Below, one piece after another: positions 10,512 to 20,588 of a stretch of DNA of 64,000 nt (its first letter is position 1; each line of letters starts with the position of its first letter). Source of the DNA: Lunularia cruciata. Taxonomy: Eukaryota; Streptophyta; Marchantiopsida; Lunulariales; Lunulariaceae. The stretch lies in NCBI GenBank assembly GCA_948567375.1, contig OX419755.1:51837001-51901000 (forward strand), read 5' to 3'. The position numbers and the translations under genes were made by a program. The notes beneath the pieces are model-generated. The model was given only the letters and a program-made list of their open reading frames with translations, was not told the DNA's origin and searched no databases.

Positions 10512-11858
10512 GACAGTAATGTAGTAGCCTTTGCAAATGTACCATTTATTGAAACTAAGCATTCTTCTCATAGGAAAGCATCTTCCAGCTCGTTGGGCAC
10601 AAAGTCGATTGCATGTTGTTCAAAATTGGGGTTCATCTGAGTTGGAACGTGATGCCTCCTTCAAGTTACCACTGGAGCTTGTTTGTCCTTCCCCATCCTC
10701 CTTGCAACACCTGGTTCCATTGTCGCGTACATCGCACCGTAACGTCATGCTGAAACCTGGATCAAGTCAAATGTGCCAGTTTAGCGAAGGGGTCCTACCG
10801 TCATTTAAGCACCTACATTTCAATTTGAGAAATCTCCTCTAGCTCAGTGGCCGAGCGACTAGAGGAAAGCACACAAGCACATCTACAACCATTTTCGGTG
10901 CTAAAACAGGACTCAACCATTACCCTCGGGAAGTCTTTGAGCCCGTAACTAAAAGTTATTGAGGACTCGACCATTACTGTCGAGAAGTCTAGCAGTCCAT
11001 AATTATAAATTAGTAAGGTCCTCATAGTTTGGGTACCATGTATCTCGGTCCATGACATCTGCTTTGGAAGCCTATACATCTCTTTCTGGAAGTTCTGGAA
11101 TCGAAAACACATCTCTTTCTGGAATTACTTCGTGGAACTTGACAACATCACGCAACATCTCGGAATACACCTTAGAATGTAGCAAGTGTCCAAATTAGAC
11201 AACATTTATTGCTCACTTCGGAATCCACATCAGAACGAAGTAAATTGCTAGTTTACAGAAGTACTGAAAACATGCATCACCAAACAAGATAAACACGACA
11301 GCATGTCGGTATCATTATTGCCCATTTCAATGACTTTCATCAACCAGAATCCGGGTCTGAAGTAAATATGACATCCTGATGTTGACAACGTGGATTTCTG
11401 TAAGCAAACTTAATGTTTAATTTTGGGGACATTTATTCAGAACGCTTCAGGGAAATTCTGCAGTTCAGATTCATCGGCACCTTTGACGTCAAGGCCAAAT
11501 TGTACGTGGCGCAGGAATGTGCTCGACTTGCAAGCAAAAGAGCACAAATTGCTCGACGCCGCTTTAAATTGCAGAGCTATGACTGCCTGTTTACACTCCA
11601 GTGCTCTGTACATTGCACACCGGTGACTGACCTGTTTGTACGAATGATCTACTGTAGTTGGCTACTCCGGCACTCTTTTCACTCGGGATCGAATCTAGAG
11701 CGTCTGCCTGGTGCGTCCCACATGCAAGGGACAGAGAGTGCCGACAGAAAGGTAATGAAGCAGAAGAAAAAGCTGGGTGCTGCTGCCTGATTAAGAAACA
11801 ACTCAGGCGAACAGGACACAAGCTGAAGCACGTTATGCTCGTCCTACCTGGGAGGGGG
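10512..11858. other. intergenic region between CSTF77 and the M28 peptidase gene
   Basis: This stretch holds the 3' end of CSTF77 and the upstream region of the peptidase gene. No convincing exon is seen. Short open frames such as 11413-11790 lack recognisable motifs. A 54-bp tandem duplication lies at 10908-11015. Just before it, AGCTCAGTGG at about 10842 looks like a tRNA A box, but no full tRNA can be folded from it. Confidence 0.6.
10908..11015 (+). repeat. 54-bp tandem duplication, diverged
   Basis: Unit 1 (10908-10961) and unit 2 (10962-11015) both begin AGGACTC and share a CCATTAC and GAAGTCT pattern. Both continue into a CC(A/C)TAA-type stretch rich in A and T. The units differ at roughly a quarter of positions. 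The repeat lies in the intergenic space downstream of CSTF77. Confidence 0.6.
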
Positions 11859-11893
11859 GAATAATGGACAAATTGCTCATTTGTCCATTATTC
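11859..11893 (+). promoter_or_regulatory. perfect hairpin in the presumed 5' leader of the M28 peptidase gene
   Basis: Arms GAATAATGGACAAA (11859-11872) and TTTGTCCATTATTC (11880-11893) are perfect reverse complements of 14 bp around a 7-nt loop. The stem ends 42 nt before the start codon at 11936, so it would lie in the leader if transcription starts upstream of it. Such a stem could slow ribosome scanning or bind a protein. It could also be an operator-like inverted repeat in DNA, or the scar of a small transposon. Function is inference. Confidence 0.6.
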
Positions 11894-11935
11894 AGTGGCG
11901 AGATTTTGGAGAGCTGAAGCCAACGAGTCACAACT

Positions 11936-14900
11936 ATGAGTACTCTCAGTGTGCCTCGTCCGGCTGATGGTTTGGTGAAGATGGGTACCTTCGCCTGCTT
12001 AGTGGTGCTTGTGATTGGGGCCGCAAATGAGGGCAAGTCAGTTTTGGCATTGCCCACTGCGGAGAATTGGAGTGTTCTGGGAGCAAAATCGGATGCGGAC
12101 TTGATCATCGCGGAGGCGTTCTCCACCAGGTCCGGTAACATCCGCAATTGTGTATAATGTGGCGGGAAGCAGGGGATAATTATGCCGGAGAAACTAGGAA
12201 ATTAGTCCAGAAAACGAAGGTCTAGGTTTTCATCACGACAGCATCTCAGAGTTTTTTACGTATATTGCCAGTTTCCTCGGTCAAAATATGAACGTGTTCC
12301 ACAGAGCACATAATCGTCACATGAACGCCCACACGACTGTGATTGTCGACCTCAGGTTCCATTCTACTGGATTGGAGACTCCTAGTACTCTACATCATCA
12401 CATTCCTTGCAAAACTGTTTCTCCTCTGCTCATTTCGTATCTGGGATTGAAGTGCTGGACAATATTGTGCCTGATTTGGTAACGTCTGAAGAAATTTGAA
12501 GAGTCTTGATGGTCTCTTAAAAGTATCAATGGTACAGTTCTGAGCCTTAATATAGACCGATCGAGTACCATGTATTTCGGAAATTGTATGTCCATTGTGA
12601 AGCGACTGATTTGTTTTTTACCGGTGGGAAGTAACTCCTCGGAACAGTTTGGTGTACGAGAGATTGGCCTACATGACAGACACTTTTGGACCACGGCTCA
12701 GTGGTTCAAGTGCGCTTGAGAGTGCTTTAGATTGGACAAAGGTTTGTCGTCTCTACCTCTGTTCTCTTTCGGGTAAATTGTAAGAAAGTTTCCATTCCTG
12801 AATTTGTGCGCTACATGTGAGCTTCAGCAATGCGAGTATAAAGTTGAAATGTTTTTTGTTAGTGCAGAAACAAGTAGAAAAAGATGGACTTAAAGTTTAT
12901 GAAGAACCAGTGAAGATTCCAAGTTGGGTACGGGGACGTGAGTACGCTACGCTACTGTCTCCACGGACGAAGAACATCAGAATAGCTGGATTGGGTAGTA
13001 GCATCAGTACCCCTGATGGAAAGCCACTGGTAGCGAAAGCACTTGTTGTCAAGTCATTTGATGAACTGCAGAATTATAATCACCAAGCTAAAGGTGAGTG
13101 AAAGGCTTTTGGACACCTTTACTCAATTATTTGGATATACTAACCTTTGGATCATTTGTAACTGCGATCATGTTTAGATTGAGATGATTCTATTTAAATA
13201 TTTCTTGGCAATTTGAAGAATCTTGTTTTTGTTCATCTAGTGTCACTGATCTACATCTTCTGTACAAATACTGCAGGGAGGATTGTAGTCTTCAATGTTG
13301 AATTTGAGGACTACGGTACCACGGTTGCTTATCGCGCAAATGCTGCTTTAAGCGCTGAAAAATTTGGAGCTGTGGCAGTCCTTGTCCGCTCAATCTCTCC
13401 ATATGGTTTGCAGGTGCTTTGTCCTGAATCCAACAAGGTTATGCAGTGTCTACATTGCGGTCGGTTTTGTATACCGGCTTTATATCTTTAAAATATTCTC
13501 AGTGGTCAGTTTTATGTTCTACATTATATGTTATAGAAGTACAGGTTATGTGTACGTTGGTCTTGACTTGAATGTGTGATGCTGATAACAGACAGTCCAT
13601 ACTGGAGTGATGAACGAAGCAGGTATTCCTGCGGCCGCGATAACTCTAGAAGATGCCAAAATGTTCCAAAGAATGCAAGACCGAAAGCAGGACGTTGTTA
13701 TTGAACTTTACATGGAGGTATCGATTCAACTTTTTCATTTGTAAAGCACAACGCTTAGAGCATCTTATTTAGTTTCGGTTGTTTGACTGTAACAATCAAT
13801 TATTTGTCTTGTTTATTCAGTCAATCTATAGCTACTAAAAACCAGGAAATGAATGGTGGCACTGTTATTGTTATTTGTATGTTACTGTGGTTGTATATCC
13901 TATGACGGTTTTATCCTTTACTTTTGCGACCAGAAGTAAATCCAAAACATCTTGCGATGTGGCAATGGAATACATGATGGTTCAATGGAATATTTGTGGA
14001 ACTAAGACAAACTTCTCTGCAAGTTAGCACATGTGATGAAATTGAAACGTGAATGCAGGCTCATACTTTGCCTGATCGGCCCTCTAGGTGAGTCACTCAA
14101 GAAACTTAGCCGAGAGTTCCAGCATTGCTAAGATTTAAGTGACCACCATAATGACTATAACTGGTTCCCAACTTTTCTGGCCATAGGATTTAATGAATGA
14201 CTGGGCTTTAAATGTTAGTTGACTCTTAGGGTCTGGTTTTGCTGATGAATAGATATACCTTATCAAATCAAGATTGTAAATTGCTTAAAAGAAGAGTAAA
14301 GAGGGTAAGAGTAAAGGAATCTAAAAGATTTCTATTATGGTTGAAGTGCTTACTTTAGTGAGAGACAAGCGTCTGCTGAAACTGTACAAAGATTGACATC
14401 GTACTACCTGAGACAGGAATTTGATTATCGAGATCGAAGGAAGTGAAAAGCCAGACGAACTTGTTGTTTTCGGTGGCCACATGGACAGTTGGGATATTGC
14501 TGATGGCGCCATGGACGATGGGGGTGGAGCCTTTGTCTGCTGGGAGGTATTTCCTTCTTCTGTTCAGTGACTCCGTCCTCAATTACTTACAAGCTTTTAC
14601 AAGGATAGTGTTCATCAACTTAGAGGTCCTTCCTATGCAGGTAATACGTCTTATAAGCAAGCTGGGCTTGAAACCCAGACGCACTCTACGAGCTGTCTTA
14701 TTTGTAAATGAAGAAAATGGATCGAAAGGAGCCATTCAGTACGCCAAAGTCCATCAAAGTGAATCCAACAAGTGGGTTTTTTTCCTTCTCCGCTACCTGC
14801 CTTCTGATTGCGTCCTATTCTTTCTCTGTAGTGTGCCTATACAAGTCTTGGGCTTTGATGCTTTAAATTCATACATAATGTGCCAATCACTTCCCCCTGT

Positions 14901-16825
14901 TGCGGTGTTCAAAACAATGAGAACTTTTTGATGAGGGCTAATCTAAAGAGAGAACTCGAATTCTTTGTCATGACATAGCCTTTTATAGGTTTGGAGTCAA
15001 TAATGGACCAGTTTTATTTCAGTAAAAGTTTCTACGCTCACAAGCAGCAAGCATGGTCAATGGTGTTTCTATGCATCAGTTTTTTCTCCATATATGTCTA
15101 AGCAGGCAAGCAACGGGCATCGATGTATAATATGTCGATGTACCCTTTGCTGTTTAGCGTCTCAGGACTCAAGCGTCCATAGCGCTTGTTGCGATATACT
15201 TTATATCCTGTCCTTTTTCGCTTCGCTCTCGTTACCCTGTTACACTTCGACAGGTTTCTGCAGCCACACCATCCTATAGCTCTTACATTGTTCCACTCCT
15301 CCATTCCCCAGCTAATTCCCTCCTTATTATTTATCCTTCGCTCTTTGCCTGATTCATAGGACCTCTGGTGTATACCGTGTTCCTACCAGACTACAGCCCA
15401 CGTTTTTTATTTTTATTGTACACGCACTGCTTACTGGCAGTCTTTTACATAGTGTTACCTATTTCTCGCAGCCGTTTGCATAGAGTTCTCGATTTCATGG
15501 TGGTTTACTAGTCTGTTAGCCATATGTTATTGCAATTTGTTTCAATTATGCGTTTGCTTCAAGTTACATTCGATGCATTCTACATTGTGGATTTCTCACT
15601 ATTCTAGCATTGTGAATCAAGTACATCTTGCTTACCGATCATTTACACTTCATGAGTTCTGGATAACCCGTTCCCAGAACGCTTCTGTTCTGTTCTGGGA
15701 ACGGCTTCTGTTCTCGTATACCAATAGTCGATGTACTGATTGAAAATTTCCAGAACAAGCATTGCAATTGAATCAGATGTGGGCACTTTCACTCCTGTGG
15801 GCCTTTCTTTCTCTGGCTCCAAAGAGGCCAAGTCCATCCTTATAGAGGTATGTTCCCAATATACGGCTAAGTTTAATGCTGAATATATGTTCCTTATACC
15901 CTACCTGTTGATGTGAATAACTTGAAAATGACAACTCGATATTATATCGTACTCATATGTATGAACAGGCAGCCCACACCCCTATCTTATGTCACCTTCT
16001 TATGAAGTTTAAGCTAAAATTGTTATGTCTCTTTCTTAGCTTGGTCAACAAGTGCTCGCTGGTATTGGATCTGGCAATATCACCGGCACGGAAGTTGGAG
16101 AAGACGTATTCTATCTGGTACCTTCTTCCCTCTCTGCCGTCTACAGTTAGTTTATTTACAGACATTTAGTATTCTGCTATATTATGTAGGTTGTGGTCAC
16201 GCACTGACTTAGATTTATGCTAGTATTGTTTCATAGGTTGTTCCCATGATTTGGAAGACATTGGGATCAAGCGCTTATTTCCTTGGCGTATCGCTCGAAA
16301 CTTATTCCTTGTTTAGTTTCAGATGCAACATTTACATTCTTTACCTGCAGGCCGAGCAAGGAGTACCTGCAGGAAGTCTACAAGTATTGGATCCCAGGGT
16401 TGGAAATCACGCCAACAATCCATGTCGAGGGTTTGGTGATGGTACCTCCGGAGTAGGAACAGAGGACGTTGACTTTCTGAGAAGTGCATACTTTTGGTCA
16501 GTTTGCCCCAATCTCTTACTGTGTAAATGCTTTGAGCATCAGTTTTGTGCTCACCTGCTTTCATGTTTACTCGTGCTTTGGTGCAGCATCATTTTTTGAA
16601 GTCAAGTAGCGAAGTGAAATAACCAAGAGAACAAAAGTGTCTGTAAGCCACCCTTGAAAGGAGTGCTCATAACCTGCTTCCTGTTGAATTACGCTGCGCA
16701 GGTACCATCATACGGAGGCAGATACTATAGACAAGCTAGACCCAGAACAACTACAGCATTGCTCTGCCACACTTGCAGTGTGGATGTACTCAATTGCTAA
16801 TCTCGACTCCCTTCTTCCACGTTGA
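11936..16825 (+). CDS. M28 family zinc peptidase, carboxypeptidase Q-like
   Basis: Family members are secreted or lysosomal/vacuolar di-zinc exopeptidases that release amino acids from peptides. Exons: 11936-12129, 12648-12741, 12868-13093, 13277-13413, 13592-13717, 14059-14087, 14417-14546, 14641-14771, 15754-15847, 16040-16117, 16351-16496, 16702-16825; phases close and give about 503 residues. Residues 16-38 (MGTFACLVVLVIGAA...) look like a signal peptide, though 15 residues precede it. The segment RLAYMTDTFGPRLSGS and a PA-like insert (GRIVVFNVEF...) match the family. All metal and catalytic motifs are present: GGHMDSWD, AMDDGGGA, VNEEN, ESDVGTF and YHHTEADT. Exon 16351-16496 carries about 30 residues more than human CPQ between GVPAGSL and YFWYHH. 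The intron at 14772-15753 contains a dispersed repeat. The start is the first ATG upstream of the hydrophobic segment. The substrate is unknown. Confidence 0.88.
15120..15735 (+). repeat. dispersed repeat, copy C, inside a peptidase intron
   Basis: This is the third copy of the family seen at 3569 and 4600, in the same orientation as the host gene. It starts near GTTTAGCGTCTCAGGACTCAAG and runs to TCGTATACCAATAG, 18 bp before the acceptor of the next exon at 15754. Near its end the palindromic core occurs twice, as GTTCCCAGAAC (15670-15680) and GTTCTGGGAAC (15692-15702), with a short duplication of CTTCTGTTCTG between them. It makes this 982-bp intron the longest in the gene. Confidence 0.75.
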
Positions 16826-16921
16826 GACTGCGCAATTTTGTTCCTTATGGATTTGTGGCAGTTCTGCTTCTTTTTTATATCGAAAGCTAGAAAGCGGATT
16901 GCCACACGTTTCCTATTCTGT

Positions 16922-16927
16922 AATAAA
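16922..16927 (+). terminator. candidate polyadenylation signal of the peptidase gene
   Basis: A perfect AATAAA hexamer lies 97 nt after the TGA stop at 16823-16825. Plant poly(A) signals are loose, so this is only a candidate near-upstream element. Confidence 0.4.
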
Positions 16928-17971
16928 GAAGTCTTCTGGGACCACCCACAGTATCTGAGTATATCCTGCCTGTCTGAAGCATTCTACTCCTCTCCTAGTA
17001 AGCTCTGCAGGAATTTCACTGTAATCGCTTAAGGCCTCAAATTGAGTACAGTATCACTACCGCACTAAAGAGAAATATAGGAATATAGAAATGAAGTGCA
17101 ATGAGTTTGGCTAGAAGGAAAAGAAACACAATGGTAATAAGTACAATGGACTCTCAGAACATTCCCACTAAATATAACTTGGTGAGAGCAATTATTTCAA
17201 AAAAATTCCACTTAAAAAAGTTGCAAATTGCGATTAAAAAATAGTTTCAGTGTAATACTAAAATATTCCTACTCTCGAGAAGGGCAATCTTAACCAAAAA
17301 TTGAGAAGGGCAATCTTAACTAAAAATTGTACTTATCCAAACCCTAACTCCGGATAATTGCAAGTTTCCAAATAGTTGCACTATTGAAAGTATTTGGATA
17401 AGTGCAATGCCGGGAAGGCATTGCACTTATTGAGAGTGGGCTGTAGACGTAAGTACAGTTGCTTTCGAACAACATCAATATTCGTCACTGCGTATTCCAG
17501 CCATCAGTTGCATAATGTAGCCCTATTGATACAAAATAGAATGGTTTTTGTTGGCTGTACTCCTCAATTGCCCAGATTGAGAGGATGAAATCAGAATAGA
17601 GTGTGTTCCCACCGAATCCAGACTCGGTGACTTGGAAATTGTCTGTAAGACACTGCTGTAACTACTCGAATTGAGAGCCTGAAAATCTTACAAGAAGGCT
17701 AATGAAGCGCTAATTCCAGTCATTAATCTGGTTCATGGGCAGCGATAGCAACTCTCCATGGAAGATAGAGGAGAAAGTCCAGAAGGAGCGAATGTCTTCG
17801 TACACCGCTCGCCTGTTGACTTTTCTCTAATGAGAAATGGATGCATTCAGTCATTCATTCCCTTAACCCGCCAGGCCATTGAAGAGAAGAAAATGCCGTT
17901 CCTTGTTCCTTGTTCCTCGTTTATCCCCTCGGGCACATTAGTACTTTCCATCTTTTGTTTCATTATCATCA
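16928..17971. other. intergenic, AT-rich, no gene recognised
   Basis: No exon or open frame with a recognisable motif is seen. The stretch contains a 26-bp tandem duplication (17277-17328) and a perfect 14-bp inverted repeat (17398-17430), described separately. Position 17972 starts similarity to the non-LTR relict. Confidence 0.6.
17271..17438. repeat. small inverted-repeat structure, MITE-like
   Basis: Arms ATAAGTGCAATGCC (17398-17411) and GGCATTGCACTTAT (17417-17430) are perfect reverse complements around GGGAA. Upstream, a 26-bp unit starting GAGAAGGGCAATC is repeated in tandem (17277-17328). The outer ends ACTCTCGAGAAGGGCAAT (17271-17288) and the reverse complement of ATTGCACTTATTGAGAGT (17421-17438) match at about 15 of 18 positions. 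The whole may thus be a short inverted-repeat transposon. No target-site duplication was confirmed. Confidence 0.4.
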
Positions 17972-18945
17972 AGATTGGACTAGAGGTTTATAGTCTTCCA
18001 GGGAAAGTTTATAGTCTTCTTTACAAGGAAGACTTGATGGAGCAACATTGTGAGCATACACTCTCTTAGTTGACTTGTCCTCAGGCTACTAGAGCACGTC
18101 TTCGCTCTTGCTCGAGCAAGGGTGCAAGCTCTTGGATTCTAGCTCGATCGTGCATTAGGGCATTCCAACTTGCACTAGCTATTTTCTCTACAACAATGAG
18201 GTTTTGCCTGGGTTTGGTCCACCCATGTACATCTTCATTACTCACTCGTGAGTATGGTTCTACCTTAGATGCAACAGCGGTCCATATGACACAATGTCCT
18301 TTTGGAGGATACATGATAGCTACCCATGATGCTATTAGGGACATAGTGTTTGCTACGGCACAAGAGAGTGGATACTTGGCTTGGAGTTGGTATGCTTTGC
18401 AAACAACATGTTTCAAGGCAGACTTATACTTGGTCCGAGATGATCAGGTGAAGTAGCGGATGTCGTGGTTATGGACCCTAAGTAGGATACAATTTTGGAA
18501 GGAGTGATTACCCATCCCCTTGGATGGGCGGCGAGTGCAGCAACATGTCGCAAGGTCTCCAAGTATAGTGGCATGCAGCGAAGTCACCTCTTTGTTCCTC
18601 TAGCCTTGGAGTTATATGAAGTGATGGACACGGTGTTTGACACATTTGTTAGGGAGTGCACGAGAGCTTATCATGTTAGGCGCCATGGGGTACCACTCTC
18701 ACTCTCATACTTTGTAGCATATTTTAGACATGTGTGTCCATTGCTCTACAGAGGTCAGTGGCTAGTGCAACCCTTATGAGAGCAATCACACTAGGTGATG
18801 CTTCTTTGGATGCTCTAGTTGTTTGTAGACCGTATGACTTGCATAGCTTGGATATCTTAGGTGTAGTAGGGCAGATTTTTCATAGAGACTCTATTGGAGC
18901 TAAGCTCCATTTTACCTTTTTGTCTCTCCCTTGTACGGCTTGATG
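17972..18945 (+). mobile_element. non-LTR-like retroelement relict, copy 1 (3' part only)
   Basis: The plus strand encodes, in broken frames, the C-terminal region seen in plant RT-bearing elements of this type. One frame reads QCPFGGYMIATHDAIRDIVF. After a stop and a frame change near 18456 the sequence ADVVVMDPK follows, then LFVPLALELYEVMDTVFDTF and PLSLSYFVAYFRHVCPLLYR. The HD and ADVVVMDP motifs are compatible with a restriction-like endonuclease domain, but that is inference. The segment aligns over about 1 kb with 48158-49110, the end of the longer copy on the far side of the TE nest. The reverse transcriptase part is absent here. Confidence 0.65.
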
Positions 18946-19259
18946 GGGTCTTCCCATCCTTTGTTTTTTCTATGCAGTCATCCTTTCTCACTTTTTTCTT
19001 ATCCTCATGCTAGTAGTGGATATGTGAACATGCCCAGTCCATCCATCTTTGGACCCATGATCAAAAGCACTGGCATTACCAACTACAGTTGCAGTTTGGT
19101 CCTACAGTTGCAACTCTTTGCAAACTAAGTTGAATCTTCTTGATTGTCGGGCGTATATATAGTGCTACACAACATACATTGCTGTCAACATCATACACTA
19201 TAGACATATAACTCACACATAAGTCATACATAGACTCTAAAGTGCCATAATAATCAGTT
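18946..19259. repeat. AT-rich spacer with direct repeat X
   Basis: Positions 19151-19247 (from CGTATATATAG to AGACTCTAAAGTGCCA) recur at about 19543-19679 on the other side of the left G2 LTR. The second copy opens with a long TA run where the first has only four TA units. No gene is seen between 18946 and 19150. Confidence 0.6.
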
Positions 19260-19520
19260 TGTTTACACTACTCAAATCAACTCAACTCAACTCAGATCAG
19301 TACTTGATCTGTCACTCAATAAACTATCAACAATTGGGCACTATTTACAGTCAAGCCACACACACTCTAGCTAAGAGAATCCAGGTGGGCCCTACCATGA
19401 AGTCAATACCCCAAACACAAAATTTGATCCTTGGAAAGTAGTCTATGGGTGATTGCTAAAATACCTCTAACTACTATCACTACAACTCTAGTGTCTGAGC
19501 AATCTAGATGCGACACTACA
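19260..19520 (-). repeat. 3' LTR of G2, internally deleted
   Basis: It starts TGTTTACACTACTC and ends GCGACACTACA, like the right LTR, but is only 261 bp long. A block of about 165 bp after AAGAGAATCCA is missing. The flanks do not show a clean 5-bp direct duplication: CAGTT on the outer left and AACTG on the outer right are reverse complements rather than direct repeats. Confidence 0.7.
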
Positions 19521-19538
19521 AATAGTGTGACAGGTGTC

Positions 19539-19542
<4 letters not shown>

Positions 19543-19595
<53 letters not shown>
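19543..19595. repeat. (AT)n microsatellite, about 26 units
   Basis: This is an uninterrupted AT run. It marks the start of the second copy of direct repeat X. Open frames reading alternate Ile and Tyr here are artefacts of the repeat. Confidence 0.95.
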
Positions 19596-19598
<3 letters not shown>

Positions 19599-19849
19599 TC
19601 ACAACATACATCACTATCAACATCATACATTATAGACACATAACTCACACATAAGTCATACATAGACTCTAAAGTGCCACAATTGCCCCATAGCTAGCAA
19701 TTAGGTCCCTCGAACTCTAGATAACCATCTACTCCAAGTATATGGTATACCTTATGATAGGCAAAGATCAGGAGGCCAAGTGCTATTGAGCCCCATCGTT
19801 AGTCGTGTGTCCGCAATCTATACCATATAAAGGATGTACTAGCTATAGG

Positions 19850-20311
19850 TCAAGTACATCTAGGACATAACCATTGTCCTTGAGGAACCACCATGAGGGA
19901 AGGAGTCATACATGCCATATGCCATCCTCTCAAACAACTATCACACACTAACATAGTAGCAACTCCACCAGAAGAGCCACATAACATACACCTCAAGCCT
20001 ACACATACAAGTACCAAGCTTGGGTCCATAGTACCATCAATGTTTAGGAGATGGCATGGTGCACAATTGCGCACATGATCCTTCCAAACAACTCAATCAA
20101 GTCCTTCCAACACAAGGACTCCAAATGACAAAACCTTGTGCACTCTCAAGATAGTACGGCTTGTAGAAACATCAAGTGTCGTTGGTGTTGTCCGTTGTAG
20201 ATATACATAGTGCCTTGGATGAAATTGATAGATTGAGGGTCTATTAACCTCCTCCTCCAATAGTAGCATAGCGTAAGGTATCTCTATGCTAAGCAATTGC
20301 CAAGTTCTCAA
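19850..20311 (-). pseudogene. G2 integrase C-terminal tail followed by a PHD finger
   Basis: One minus frame runs from 20311 to 19850 with a single stop at 20090-20092. The first part (HYVYLQRTTPTTLDV, then VLSFGVLVLEGLD) resembles the small beta-barrel tail of gypsy integrases. The second part (19990-19856) is a PHD finger with complete C4HC3 spacing: CMLC, CDSC, four residues, H, two residues, C, and finally WLCPRC. PHD fingers bind histone H3 tails. Its place is that occupied by a chromodomain in chromoviruses, so a role in choosing integration sites is a fair inference. It could instead be a fragment of a host PHD gene, but the continuous frame with the integrase tail argues against that. 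Confidence 0.75.
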
Positions 20312-20588
20312 AGGCCATAAACATCACTCTTCAAAAGATCGTTATCCGTTGAGAACATGTGCTCATCCATACATTTGGATCATCCAAGTCCAAAACTACA
20401 ATAACATCTCAATGAATGACTACAAGTAAGTCTGGATCTTGTCCATAGAGTAGGAAGTAAGGAGAGAAGGATGTTAAGGAGGCTTTCCGGCTGAACCGAT
20501 AGCCCATGGCCAACCAAGGTAACTAGAGATCCCAATCTCCCAAGTGGCCTCTCTGTAAACCATACTTTTGCAATCCTCTCTTCACCAT

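Noticed and set aside
10838-10900. tRNA-like A box (AGCTCAGTGG) suggesting a tRNA gene or SINE head
   Set aside because: No cloverleaf could be folded and no good B box lies at the right distance. It is kept only as a note.
11680-11705. GGGATCGAATCTAG as a possible tRNA T arm
   Set aside because: There is no matching acceptor stem or anticodon arm upstream.
11413-11790. A 125-codon plus-strand frame between CSTF77 and the peptidase gene
   Set aside because: It has no recognisable domain and overlaps other short frames. No splice-site context supports it as an exon.
19431-19663. Open frames with long Ile-Tyr alternation on both strands
   Set aside because: They are produced by the AT microsatellite and carry no other motif.
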